33,882 nt of DNA from Methanosarcinaceae archaeon (GCA_003565715.1 PXAV01000047.1:1-33882), one strand, 5' to 3'. Numbered from the stretch's first letter, positions 10,378-19,725 are shown. The notes: generated by a model not told the origin, from the letters alone. Made by a program: numbers and translations.

Positions 10378-10656
10378 ATGACTTGTATCAATGATCTTCC
10401 CTTTGAAATACTGCTTAAAGGTGCTACGCCTTCACAGTGCAGCGAGCTTATAACTGAGAGATCTGACAAGGTCTATCGTGTTACAGATGGCTACCGGATA
10501 CGTGGTGTGCCTCTGATGGGCTCCTCTGTACCGGTGGGTGTTAAAGGGGATGAGGTTTTCTTCCAGTACATAAAACCATGTACGGGGCTTTTCGTTCTCA
10601 GGCTTCCGGATGCTGCAGATGTTGTAGAAAAGCTTAGCAATGATTTTGATAAGTGA
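10378..10656 (+). CDS. Conserved methanogen protein of unknown function (possibly DUF1894-like)
   Basis: About 92 aa from the ATG at 10378; coding-like composition directly downstream of purM. DUF1894 suggested from memory only. Confidence 0.65.
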   Translation: MTCINDLPFEILLKGATPSQCSELITERSDKVYRVTDGYRIRGVPLMGSSVPVGVKGDEVFFQYIKPCTGLFVLRLPDAADVVEKLSNDFDK

Positions 10657-10688
10657 TCTGAACAAAAGGATTGGTGAATGCTCCTACA

Positions 10689-10723
10689 CTTGTTATTTTT
10701 ATTTTTAATATTTCATTTTTTTA
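10689..10723 (+). terminator. U-rich archaeal-type transcription termination region
   Basis: T-rich tract ttgttatttttatttttaatatttcattttttt between two convergent genes. Confidence 0.5.
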
Positions 10724-10731
10724 TGGGCAAC

Positions 10732-11298
10732 TTACAAGCGGGTACTTTTTGCATTCTGATCGACCCATTTAAGGAACTGAACTGAAGGAAACTCATGTAT
10801 GGTAGTGGCGATCACTTTCCCTTTTCCCAATTGTTTAACTACCATCAGTGCTTTACCTTTTTTGTCGCTGAAAATAATTTCTCCATCTGTCTTTGAAAAA
10901 TATCCATCGAACTCGACGTCTGAACATAGATTCTCCACAAGGCACTGTGCCTCATTATCTTTTGTTGTGCATATAGTGGTTACCTGTTGTTGTTGAATAT
11001 ATTCAAGTTCCATTGGAAGCCAATCATAGACATATTTATCAACCATGGGACTGAAAATCACAAGGTTACCCCCTTTGCGTATAAAATTTTCAAAGCGCTT
11101 AGCATTTTTTTTAAGTCCGGGAAGAATGTTTGTGTATTCCCTGTTTGCAAAACCTGTTGGTATGATAATACATTTGCATGCTGGTATAAAAGGAGTTCCA
11201 ATAGATTCTGATATAACTCTTTGACATTTGATATTATGCTCCCTGAAGAGATTCTCAAAGAACAACGGACTATCCCATATCAGCAGTACTTCAGTCAT
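10732..11298 (-). CDS. Conserved hypothetical protein, possible class I glutamine amidotransferase-like fold
   Basis: 188 aa; MTEVLLIWDSPLFFENLF..., CKCIIIPTGFANREYTNILPGLKKNAKRFENFIRKGGNLVIFSP, GKGKVIATTIHEFPS; flavodoxin/GATase-like alternation; downstream of mtrH. Confidence 0.65.
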   Translation of the reverse strand: MTEVLLIWDSPLFFENLFREHNIKCQRVISESIGTPFIPACKCIIIPTGFANREYTNILPGLKKNAKRFENFIRKGGNLVIFSPMVDKYVYDWLPMELEYIQQQQVTTICTTKDNEAQCLVENLCSDVEFDGYFSKTDGEIIFSDKKGKALMVVKQLGKGKVIATTIHEFPSVQFLKWVDQNAKSTRL

Positions 11299-11370
11299 AT
11301 TAGCTGATAGGTAACTGTTGACTTAATTATTTTGCTCCTGTCAATACAGGATCTAATTAAAGAGCTATAT

Positions 11371-11406
11371 TTAAAAAAGAAAAAGAGCTGGTCGTTCAAA
11401 CCAGCT
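11371..11406 (-). terminator. Intrinsic-type terminator of the mtr operon
   Basis: On the minus strand AGCTGGT-TTGAACG-ACCAGCT (perfect 7-bp stem, 7-nt loop) followed by CTTTTTCTTTTTTAA. Confidence 0.65.
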
Positions 11407-12352
11407 TGTTGATGGGGTGGTTCGGATCCTTGATCTCAATACCGAGCTCTTTTGCTGTCTCTGCAAGCATGATGTCAACCATTGCTGTTGCAGGGAAGAC
11501 CTTGTCAGTGTTCTCTATGGGTCCAAAGAGCTGGAAGTTTGATCCAAGTACTTGTGGAACAAGGTTAGTTCCAATGTCTGCAGGCATATATATGGCCTGC
11601 TTTTCTTCTCTTGTCTCAAACTGCTTCTTATATGTCTTCATCCAGTCCCATGCAGATGCCATGTTATGGTATCCGCCACCAACAGGAAGCCCAAAGTGAC
11701 CCTTAATGGCAATGACCGCTCTCATGGATGCACCAGAGCCAGCACCAAGGGGTGTTGCTGCAACATCTATGAGTGGTTTTGTTATGCCACATTCCTTTGC
11801 GATTTCAAGCATTCCCTTTTCCTGTCCAGTACCTCCGCTCTCAAGGATATCAAGTTTTCCTTTAACACTTGGGTCAGTTGCGTTAAAAGCAAGGACAATT
11901 GAACATTCAATGTCACTGTCCCTGATGGCTTCTATCTCTTCAGCATGCACACTTGCATTGATAGAATTGTAGATGGCTCTGTCAGCCACGCCTATCTCTG
12001 TTACGTACTCTGCTGCAGCTGCACGGACATCTCCCGCTGAGGAGTCTATAAGGAACGGTGTCTTGTCATCAAGTTCAACGAACCAGTCAATGTATCTCTT
12101 GATGGCCTCAGGGGTTTCACCTACTATCTGATTGACATAAGGGTTTCCGGTAACTTCTCCCATATCTACGATACTTTGCCAGAGCTTATCTGCCGCTTCC
12201 TTGTCAAAAACTCCCTTGTCCTCATCAGTCACTATCTTGTGTCTGTTATAGAACATTGTTCCAACAAGTACTGTGGGGTATTCACCAGGCTGACCTCCTA
12301 TATTTACTCCGCCTATATCGAATACTTCTTGTTTCTTGTCAAATTTGAACAT
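11396..12352 (-). CDS. mtrH: Tetrahydromethanopterin S-methyltransferase subunit H
   Basis: 318 aa; MFKFDKKQEVFDIGGVNIGGQPGEYPTVLVGTMFYNRHKIV typical of MtrH. Confidence 0.97.
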   Translation of the reverse strand: MFKFDKKQEVFDIGGVNIGGQPGEYPTVLVGTMFYNRHKIVTDEDKGVFDKEAADKLWQSIVDMGEVTGNPYVNQIVGETPEAIKRYIDWFVELDDKTPFLIDSSAGDVRAAAAEYVTEIGVADRAIYNSINASVHAEEIEAIRDSDIECSIVLAFNATDPSVKGKLDILESGGTGQEKGMLEIAKECGITKPLIDVAATPLGAGSGASMRAVIAIKGHFGLPVGGGYHNMASAWDWMKTYKKQFETREEKQAIYMPADIGTNLVPQVLGSNFQLFGPIENTDKVFPATAMVDIMLAETAKELGIEIKDPNHPINKLV

Positions 12353-12368
12353 ATGAAAACCTCTTTAT

Positions 12369-12605
12369 TTAAATTCCAAGCATAGGCCCTATGAACAGTA
12401 TATATAACAGGAATATAATAATTCCTGTAACAGCTCCATATAATATGCCTATGTCCCTACCTACTCTTTTACCAATACGCTGTGATACTTCACTGTTAAC
12501 GAACTCGATCTTCTCATCTATATTGTCAAGCTTCTCAAGTACTATATTGAAGTCATCCTGGTCAGTAACCACACTTGGTATCCTGTCACTTCTGTTATCT
12601 GTCAT
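12369..12605 (-). CDS. mtrG: Tetrahydromethanopterin S-methyltransferase subunit G
   Basis: 78 aa; EKLDNIDEKIEFVNSEVSQRIGKRVGRDIGILYGAVTG; position between mtrF and mtrH. Confidence 0.95.
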   Translation of the reverse strand: MTDNRSDRIPSVVTDQDDFNIVLEKLDNIDEKIEFVNSEVSQRIGKRVGRDIGILYGAVTGIIIFLLYILFIGPMLGI

Positions 12606-12606
12606 C

Positions 12607-12834
12607 TTAGATCACACTCCAGATGAGCATAGGTATTATTATTACCATTAACAGTGCAAATACAAAACCAGCAATAAAACCGGTCATGGATGATGCAGAA
12701 CCGCCGGAGTCCAGCTTCTGGTTCCTTGCTATGAGCTGGGCTCTGTAACGGATATCATCCACCATGCTCTCAAAAGGCCCCATCTGTGGATTTATGACCA
12801 TTGGAACGCCTTTACCATATTCTTCTTCTGCCAT
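12607..12834 (-). CDS. mtrF: Tetrahydromethanopterin S-methyltransferase subunit F
   Basis: [44 protein letters not shown]...single TM helix; start at ATG 12834 directly after mtrA. Confidence 0.94.
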   Translation of the reverse strand: MAEEEYGKGVPMVINPQMGPFESMVDDIRYRAQLIARNQKLDSGGSASSMTGFIAGFVFALLMVIIIPMLIWSVI

Positions 12835-12835
12835 A

Positions 12836-13564
12836 TCAGTTACCTCCAAAAAGCAACATTCCAAGCAGTGTAAGTGAGATCACAAGGCCTATCATGATAC
12901 CTTCTATCTTACCTGCATGCACACCAGAATGGAATTTGTTGAGATTACCGATGGTTATCATTTCCTTTTTGATGTTAATTATGCGGCTGTTGATAGTTGC
13001 AAGTTCAGCGGCCATTGGTTTAATTCCACCGGCTTCGGCATCTTCGCTACCCTCGCCTTCACCTACAGAGAGTACCATAGGCTCAGCGTCAAAAGCTCCG
13101 GGATCATTTGCTGCATATTCTTTTATCTTTGCAACTATCTTGTTCATGTCTTCAGTACCGATAAAATCGATACATTCGATTTGTTGCTGGAATCTTTCGA
13201 TAGCTTCCTGTGTCAGGTTCTCAACATAGGGAATAGCACCTGATGCGCCCACGATCCTGTTATCCTTGATACCATTTTTGTGGATCATCAGGAAGGCTTC
13301 GCCGGTTATGTGGCCCTTTACCTCTGATCCTGTCACTATAAGGTATCTTATATTCGGATTTGATATTATGTGGGCAACCACTTTTTCAAGACCCAGATTC
13401 TCTGTCTTACAGGGTCCTGTAATACATGCGCCGGCATCCAGTTGTGGTTTTCCCGGAAGGTGTGAACCACATGTAATGACTGCAACACAGTTATTTACGT
13501 CACCAACATCGTATTCTCCTTTAAGCATTGGCCATCCGGATATTGGTTCTTTTTTATCTGGCAT
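12836..13564 (-). CDS. mtrA: Tetrahydromethanopterin S-methyltransferase subunit A (corrinoid-binding)
   Basis: 242 aa; [64 protein letters not shown]-terminal TM. Confidence 0.97.
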   Translation of the reverse strand: MPDKKEPISGWPMLKGEYDVGDVNNCVAVITCGSHLPGKPQLDAGACITGPCKTENLGLEKVVAHIISNPNIRYLIVTGSEVKGHITGEAFLMIHKNGIKDNRIVGASGAIPYVENLTQEAIERFQQQIECIDFIGTEDMNKIVAKIKEYAANDPGAFDAEPMVLSVGEGEGSEDAEAGGIKPMAAELATINSRIINIKKEMITIGNLNKFHSGVHAGKIEGIMIGLVISLTLLGMLLFGGN

Positions 13565-13565
13565 T

Positions 13566-13880
13566 TTACATCACTCCTAATGCGCTCATGACCAGGAGCA
13601 AAAGCCCTGAAAGACCAAGACCTACTATAACTCCATAGAAGACGTTACTGTAGAACCCTGCTTTCATTGAAGCGGTCTCACGTCCTGGTAAGGAGCTAAG
13701 CAGTATTTTGTCCGGGGATAAAGAGTTGACAAGGTCATCTGCTATCTTGTCCAGTTCATCTATCTGCTCTATTATAGGATCCATGGAATATTCTATTATA
13801 TCTTCTCTCTCTTCTGCGAGAAGTGATGTTATTGGATCCAACACAAGATGTGCCTCTGGTACCACACGTACTTTGCTCAT
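13566..13880 (-). CDS. mtrB: Tetrahydromethanopterin S-methyltransferase subunit B
   Basis: 104 aa; [36 protein letters not shown] and C-terminal TM. Confidence 0.96.
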   Translation of the reverse strand: MSKVRVVPEAHLVLDPITSLLAEEREDIIEYSMDPIIEQIDELDKIADDLVNSLSPDKILLSSLPGRETASMKAGFYSNVFYGVIVGLGLSGLLLLVMSALGVM

Positions 13881-14719
13881 TCCAGTTCCTCCTTGGATGG
13901 CAGAAGTCCTGCACCACTGATCATATATGCATCTCTTTTTACACGCTTGTAATATTCACTGAAAGCAACATACCATATTACCACACCTACAACGATCGTA
14001 ACGGTTCCAGATGCAAGCGGTGTTACAGTAGCCACTATTCCTGTGATTATCATTGCAATGCCTCCCTTCTCAAAGGCGCATGCCAATGTTCTGTCCTGCT
14101 TCTCATCTGGTCCGAGGTTTGCATTGTATGGGTGCAGTATGGCCAGTGCGCCCATTATGAAAATTACAGCTATGTATCCTGGTTCCATGACTGTGGTCGC
14201 TACACCAGGAACTGTCAATCCATTTACTACTTCGTCAAAGAACATGAATGTACCAGCCATAGATGTACTCAGACCAACAATAGTTATGGCACCTGCGGCT
14301 GCAATTTCAGTTGTTGACTGTACCATTATGGGGATTCCCATATTTAGTACCTTGTTACCAAGGAACCCTACTACCAATCCTATAAGGGAGGCAAATATGA
14401 CTGCAAGTATAGGTCCTATTATTCCGCCTACAGCAAGTCCGAATATCGTTGCAATGATGCCAATACCAATGGCAAGCATGCCAATGGATGGTACACCCGT
14501 ACCCAGTCCATAATTTGCAACCCTTCTTACTGCTGAAGCACCCCATACAATACCACATATCGCACCAAGTGCTCCAAGAAATGACATATATGGACCTGCT
14601 ATCTGAACAAGGAAATATGCCGCATATATGAATACAAGACCTCCGACAACTCCGAAGGCTATCAGGTTATTCTGGGGAATTGCCGCATGGGCTCCTCCGC
14701 CTCCTCCGCCTGCTGACAT
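13877..14719 (-). CDS. mtrC: Tetrahydromethanopterin S-methyltransferase subunit C
   Basis: 280 aa multi-TM protein in conserved mtr order, 4-nt overlap with mtrB. Confidence 0.96.
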   Translation of the reverse strand: MSAGGGGGGAHAAIPQNNLIAFGVVGGLVFIYAAYFLVQIAGPYMSFLGALGAICGIVWGASAVRRVANYGLGTGVPSIGMLAIGIGIIATIFGLAVGGIIGPILAVIFASLIGLVVGFLGNKVLNMGIPIMVQSTTEIAAAGAITIVGLSTSMAGTFMFFDEVVNGLTVPGVATTVMEPGYIAVIFIMGALAILHPYNANLGPDEKQDRTLACAFEKGGIAMIITGIVATVTPLASGTVTIVVGVVIWYVAFSEYYKRVKRDAYMISGAGLLPSKEELE

Positions 14720-14720
14720 A

Positions 14721-15440
14721 TTACATACCTCCTATAGCTACAACACCCATTATAGCTGCTAAAAACGTCGCTATAAAGGATGCAAGCACTGCGTTTGGAA
14801 ATCTCTTGAACTTTGGATCATGGAATCCTTCGATAGTTCCACCTATGTTATATGAGGGTATAACTGCATTAACAAAGAAAAGTCCTACAGCAAAAATACT
14901 GGCAATTCCTATGAACTTTGCCTCAGGAAGGCCGTTATCAATACTTAGGAGAGCATAGTATATCATAGAGCCGCCCAATCCTCCAAGGCCACCACCTATT
15001 ATACCACTGATGTAGGATGCTGTTGGAACGCCGTGTCCTTCTGTACCCTGGGATACATAAAGATCCTGTCTGTCCTTTGTTATGGGGTCATATTTGACCT
15101 TTGCAGACGCAGGAGGACAACCAACACCATAAACGTACATCATCTGTCCAACAAGCATAGTTACTGATATCATGATCATGGCACCGATTGTACCTGATGC
15201 AATGATAAGCCCCATGTTGTCAGTTACGTTCATCATAAAACCTGCTGTCACAAGACCTGTAAGTCCTGCTCCTGCTGCAAGCTGTACGGTACCGGTACCG
15301 ACACCTGTTGCCTGGGCCATAGCTGCCGGCGCTCCTCCTACAGGAACAAAATGCACACCCAAAGAAATCAGGATTCCTCCGAGTGTGATCAAAACGATGG
15401 TAAGGATATTATCTGCTAATATTCCAACTATATCTATCAA
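14721..15440 (-). CDS. mtrD: Tetrahydromethanopterin S-methyltransferase subunit D
   Basis: 239 aa multi-TM; HFVPVGGAPAAMAQATGVGTGTVQLAAGAGLTGLVTAGFMMNVT; conserved mtr order. Confidence 0.96.
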   Translation of the reverse strand: MIDIVGILADNILTIVLITLGGILISLGVHFVPVGGAPAAMAQATGVGTGTVQLAAGAGLTGLVTAGFMMNVTDNMGLIIASGTIGAMIMISVTMLVGQMMYVYGVGCPPASAKVKYDPITKDRQDLYVSQGTEGHGVPTASYISGIIGGGLGGLGGSMIYYALLSIDNGLPEAKFIGIASIFAVGLFFVNAVIPSYNIGGTIEGFHDPKFKRFPNAVLASFIATFLAAIMGVVAIGGM

Positions 15441-16345
15441 GCTCCCACCTCTTCATCATCTACTTTGTAAGGTCCGTATCTTTTCCGGGCGTCTACTTCT
15501 ATCTTCCTGTTAAAGGCGATAAGTATTAGCACTATCACAACACCGGCTATGATGGCCTCCCATCCAAGTGTATCGCTGATCGATGGGTCAAATACAACAG
15601 TTATCCATCCACTGAGGAATACTACCATACCAAAGGCAAGCCCTGTGGCAGGTCCTCCAAATTTAGCGCAGAACCATGAATTGTCAATACCGTTCCTGAT
15701 TCCGGACTCTGCTTTTCTAACAATGTTACCGGAATTTGCAGCATTCAGCCCCGATCCGAACTCAAAGTTCTGGAACTCGCGCTCAGCACCGTAGTGTACA
15801 TCGCCTGTAGATGAACCAATAGCACCAATGGCTATTCCCCAAATGAATGCCAGAAGTGGAAGTGGGAATGGGTGACCCAGTGCGCTAATCATAAGATATG
15901 ATATTACAAGGATACAAAAAGTAGTTATAAATGCAAATCCCATAATTACGGGCGTGTGGCTTCTTATTATATCTAGATAGATTGGTTGTTTAAAACGTTT
16001 CTGACTTGCTGATCTTCCAATATATGGTGTTACTGAGTAAGTACCGTGTACTAACATAGCGACAAAAGATCCAACTATCAATGCCAGTATTGCAGCTGCA
16101 CCTGTTACCATTAACACGGTTGCTACTGTTCCACCTATTGCGCATATAAGAGCGTTTGAAGGTGGTTCTCCAGAAATGGCTTTGTTATAGATCCTGTGTG
16201 GATACATCATCTGGGGCGCTAATTGCACCTGAGAGTTGGGATTGCTCTGTGACCCGACATCTGATTCAAGGTCCTCAGAAGCACCTGCTATAGTCGCAGC
16301 AGCTCCCATAAGCGCTAGTACGCCCATACCTGTGAGTGGTTCCAT
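15437..16345 (-). CDS. mtrE: Tetrahydromethanopterin S-methyltransferase subunit E
   Basis: 302 aa multi-TM; MEPLTGMGVLALMGAAATIAGASEDLESDVGSQSNPNSQVQLAPQM; first gene of the operon, preceded by an AGGAGG ribosome-binding site. Confidence 0.97.
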   Translation of the reverse strand: MEPLTGMGVLALMGAAATIAGASEDLESDVGSQSNPNSQVQLAPQMMYPHRIYNKAISGEPPSNALICAIGGTVATVLMVTGAAAILALIVGSFVAMLVHGTYSVTPYIGRSASQKRFKQPIYLDIIRSHTPVIMGFAFITTFCILVISYLMISALGHPFPLPLLAFIWGIAIGAIGSSTGDVHYGAEREFQNFEFGSGLNAANSGNIVRKAESGIRNGIDNSWFCAKFGGPATGLAFGMVVFLSGWITVVFDPSISDTLGWEAIIAGVVIVLILIAFNRKIEVDARKRYGPYKVDDEEVGA

Positions 16346-16460
16346 TCACATTTCCTCCTTTTTATATTAATTAAATTAGCGTAAATCGTGCCAAATTACA
16401 ATAACGATTTTAGATCTTATTATTATTGATATGGCATAGACTAACGTCAGGTGTTTTGCA

Positions 16461-16472
16461 TTATATTAAATA
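16461..16472 (-). promoter_or_regulatory. Candidate TATA box for the mtr operon
   Basis: Minus-strand TATTTAATATAA about 115 nt upstream of the mtrE ATG; would give a roughly 90-95 nt leader. Confidence 0.4.
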
Positions 16473-16882
16473 CTTCTTAAAGCTTTCGAATGGAAGGTGC
16501 AATAAAGGATTTTCCTATAATACAAAATAAAAAAATAATAAAAAGTGTTCCATTTACAATGTGAATGTTCTATTGTAAAATTGTTCTTTGAACATCGTTT
16601 TTTGACATACTATATAAAGTATGTGACTGATCACTGCTCATTCACGGTAAATAAATTCAAGTATTTAAATATCATGATTGATCTTTTACTACTCCTGCGG
16701 GACAATTCCATATAGCACCTGTTGAAAAATAACATAACTTTTAAGAGGGACCACTGCTGTGCCATTCATAAGCCTTGCAAAAAGAAAAAGGTTCTATCTA
16801 AAGTTCATTTGATATGCTTATGAAGTATTCCCCTATATTCTCTTAAAAGACCTCAATATAATCGTATTGTTATCCTATTAAT

Positions 16883-17141
16883 TTATTGTTGCCCCTTGCA
16901 TCCACAAGGCAGGGCAAAGGTATCTATCTCTATGGAGAAGACAGGATCTGCAATCAGTTCCCCGGGACGACTGAATAAGTGAATTTACAGAGGACACGAC
17001 CTAAAGATCATGGTTCCTGAAAAGCATCTCAACAAAATAGGTTTCTTCAAGGGTGCCCGAATCAATTCCTATGTTATTGAGCTGATTGAAATATCAGTTG
17101 ATCATGTTCTGTCCTTCAGATGTCAGGCGCAGTTCTTCCAT
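16883..17141 (-). pseudogene. Decayed small protein gene (about 85 codons originally)
   Basis: Minus-strand frame from ATG 17141: MEELRLTSEGQNMIN*YFNQLNNIGIDSGTLEETYFVEMLFRNHDL, then a different frame with coding-like FSRPGELIADPVFSIEIDTFALPCGCKGQQ* ending at 16883; internal TGA plus frameshift. Confidence 0.5.
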
Positions 17142-17304
17142 ACATGAATTATTACCCACTATGCTATGTATTTAAGTATCATGTCCTATGGTCGTAAGGA
17201 CCTTTCATTCTGTTCAGTGCTTTAATTCTAGAACATGGTCTATTTTGTATTCTGTTTTCCGGGTAAAGCAAAGAATTTATCAGTTACAAACATTACTTTT
17301 AAGC

Positions 17305-18117
17305 ATGATATTAGGTGCTTCTTCCTTTGCAGGAAGTTTTTGTGAAATATCCTCTGAGCTGCAATCGGTTGAACTTTACATTCCACAACTTGATGTCTAT
17401 AAGGGTTCAATATTGCAGAAGGATATATTGAGCTCAGTCATTGACGAAATTTCGGTGTTTGATCTTAAAACCTCTGTCCATGCACCATATTTTGCGGACG
17501 TTTGTACATATCCTTCTGATATGAACGTTGATATTGCAAATATGGGTGACAGGGATTTTCGTCTTATAAATGAATCCATAGATATAGGTGCAGAGCTTGG
17601 ATCAAAAGTTATTGTCATTCATCCTGGAAGATATGGAAGTGACAGGCATGCAAGCTTTAACAGTATGGTATGCAATTTAAGGTACCTTGCAGATCAGGCA
17701 GAGGATAGTGGTGTGATGCTGGGTCTTGAAAATAAAGAAGGCACTTCAACTGGCAATATGTGTTGCGATGCCCGGGAGCTTGTAAAGGTTGTAGATGAGG
17801 TCAACTCTGATAATCTGGGTGTAACTCTTGATATAGGGCATGCCAACCTCACCTGCGGAGGAAACGATATAAGACTTCGTGGTTTTGTAGATTTCCTTTC
17901 GCCCTATATTGTTCATGTGCATGTACATGATAATAACGGTATGTGGACCGATCGGTATGATGGTGATGAGCATCTTGCTCCTGGCCTGGGTGCCATCGAC
18001 TACCATGTTCTGCAAGAAATAAAGGGATATAGGGGCATCTACAATATGGAGGTTTTCTCAATGGATGATGTGTGTATGGGCAAAAGAACCATTAAACAGG
18101 CCCTTAATGGTCTCTAA
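17305..18117 (+). CDS. Sugar phosphate isomerase/epimerase (xylose isomerase-like TIM barrel / AP endonuclease 2 superfamily)
   Basis: Probable start ATG 17305 (MILGASSFAGSF...); motifs TSVHAPYFADV, VIVIHPGRYG, LGLENKEG, LGVTLDIGHAN, VHVHDNNG, GLGAIDY. Confidence 0.85.
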   Translation: MILGASSFAGSFCEISSELQSVELYIPQLDVYKGSILQKDILSSVIDEISVFDLKTSVHAPYFADVCTYPSDMNVDIANMGDRDFRLINESIDIGAELGSKVIVIHPGRYGSDRHASFNSMVCNLRYLADQAEDSGVMLGLENKEGTSTGNMCCDARELVKVVDEVNSDNLGVTLDIGHANLTCGGNDIRLRGFVDFLSPYIVHVHVHDNNGMWTDRYDGDEHLAPGLGAIDYHVLQEIKGYRGIYNMEVFSMDDVCMGKRTIKQALNGL

Positions 18118-18186
18118 ATGGTCTCTGAAAGTTTCTGAACTCCATTTTGCTTTTTCCGGCTGTCTATATTTAGATATTTGCTTTTT

Positions 18187-18606
18187 TTAGATGTTATCGG
18201 CTTTATAATTAGGTGGAACGACCAGTACAAGTACATCAGATATCTGCAGTACCTTCTCTGTTACAGACCCAAGCAGCGTTTTTAAACCACTTTTTCCCTG
18301 AGTTCCTATTATTATTCGGTCAACATTCTTTTCCTTTGCAACCTCTACTATCTTCTCCGCTGCATTTCCATCCTCTGTAAGGTGTTCTATTCTGTTCTTG
18401 TCACATCCGGCTTCCACAAGGATATCCTCTATAGTGCCAATAACCTTCTCTGCTCCTTCATTTTGCCACTTCTTCCTTGAGAATCCTTTGTCCGGGATCA
18501 CATGGAGAATTATCAGTCTGTAATCATGGTCTAAAGCTAACTTTGCTGCAACCCTGGCCGCATTTTGAGAGTATGTGGAGCCATCCGTGGGGATAAGTAT
18601 TCTCAT
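18187..18606 (-). CDS. Universal stress protein (UspA family)
   Basis: 139 aa; MRILIPTDGSTYSQNAARVA, IIIGTQGKSGLKTLLGSVTEKVLQISDVLVLVV (ATP-binding G2xG9G(S/T)-like motif). Confidence 0.93.
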   Translation of the reverse strand: MRILIPTDGSTYSQNAARVAAKLALDHDYRLIILHVIPDKGFSRKKWQNEGAEKVIGTIEDILVEAGCDKNRIEHLTEDGNAAEKIVEVAKEKNVDRIIIGTQGKSGLKTLLGSVTEKVLQISDVLVLVVPPNYKADNI

Positions 18607-18726
18607 AGAACATGTTTTTGTACTGGTTATTCTTAAATATGTTGGAGTATTTCTTTGTAATTCAATGGTTGCAATACATGACTTACGGCTTTAATTAATA
18701 ATATCTACATCCGGGTGGTCAGCAAG

Positions 18727-19200
18727 ATGTCAGCAGAAAAATATCAGAAATTCAAAAAAATGGATAACAAGAGTTATTCAGATGTGACGAAGTTCTTAAA
18801 AGGGAGCACCCATCTTACGGCCCGTGAATGGGTTGTAGCTCGTATGTGTGCGGATTTTAAGAACCTTTCAAACCATTCAGAAATGACATGGATAGGTGAG
18901 AAGCTTCCGGAGATGGTGCCTTTCATGGACGATACATATTCAAGACAGGAAGTATCAAATGCAAGGGCATCCTTCAAGAAGAAGGTACAGCGCAGTGGTA
19001 CAACTTTTTTCTATGCATACTATGCAGGTCTGGTATCTCAGGATGAGATCATATCCATGGTCCATCAGATGGTAATGGATATAAGGAAACTTATTGACAC
19101 TGAAGGGAGCGAGGTTCCAACAGAACATGCAACAGAGGTACAGATGTTGGTTGCTGAGGTACTAAGGAACATCAATGAATCTCTGGATGAGGAATATTGA
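18727..19200 (+). CDS. Conserved archaeal protein of unknown function
   Basis: About 157 aa from ATG 18727; coherent coding sequence, no recognised catalytic motif. Confidence 0.7.
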   Translation: MSAEKYQKFKKMDNKSYSDVTKFLKGSTHLTAREWVVARMCADFKNLSNHSEMTWIGEKLPEMVPFMDDTYSRQEVSNARASFKKKVQRSGTTFFYAYYAGLVSQDEIISMVHQMVMDIRKLIDTEGSEVPTEHATEVQMLVAEVLRNINESLDEEY

Positions 19201-19260
19201 TATAACTCAGGCTTAAAAAAAAGACTTCAAAACCAGGAATTGAAATATGTCATATATGTA

Positions 19261-19285
19261 GATCGATATATGGCCTTTATCGATC
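19261..19285. repeat. Perfect 8-bp inverted repeat (possible bidirectional terminator hairpin)
   Basis: GATCGATA-tatggcctt-TATCGATC between convergent genes. Confidence 0.5.
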
Positions 19286-19328
19286 CATTCCATATCTTTG
19301 TTGATATCCAGTTGCTATTTTGAGCTGC

Positions 19329-19604
19329 TCAGCACTCTTCAATTCCCTTCCTTTTACAATAGTTGAGGTATCCTCGCAGCATTCCCATCTCCACCTGCCT
19401 GATATATCTCGCCTGGACCCTGGATATATGAAGGGTATTTTCGCCTATCTTTGTTGTGATGTCGGACTCCTTGGGCATGCTCATTCCCACAGGAACAATA
19501 GCAGGTCCTCCGCATGTAGTACATAAACGATAGCTATTGGATGAATTACGTATAAAGTCCTCTACCTGGTCTTCTATCTTTATTTTTCTTGCTGTTTCTG
19601 GCAT
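19329..19604 (-). CDS. Small conserved protein with CxxC (LCTTCGGP) motif
   Basis: 91 aa; basic/charged, LCTTCGGPAIVPV and YLNYCKRKG; coding-like. Confidence 0.65.
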   Translation of the reverse strand: MPETARKIKIEDQVEDFIRNSSNSYRLCTTCGGPAIVPVGMSMPKESDITTKIGENTLHISRVQARYIRQVEMGMLRGYLNYCKRKGIEEC

Positions 19605-19703
19605 GCATACTAGGCAGCATTCTCTATACTTAAAGCTTATCCATTTCTTACATCTCTAATGACTTTTATTGTCAACTACACATCCAATTGTTAAATCACA
19701 CAC

Positions 19704-19725
19704 ATATATATATATATATATATAT
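19704..19725. repeat. (AT)11 dinucleotide repeat
   Basis: Uninterrupted atatat run of 22 nt upstream of srp19. Confidence 0.95.

Noticed and set aside
13823-14513. Plus-strand ORFs of 164 and 156 aa inside mtrC
   Set aside because: Antisense shadows of a conserved membrane-protein gene.
17001-17141. In-frame TGA read as a recoded codon (selenocysteine) in the small decayed gene
   Set aside because: Reading frame also breaks downstream, no SECIS-like element was evident, and Methanosarcinales recode UAG (pyrrolysine), not UGA.
19704-19725. (AT)11 tract considered as a functional element
   Set aside because: Simple dinucleotide repeat; probably slippage. Possible promoter spacing effect on srp19 cannot be judged from sequence alone.
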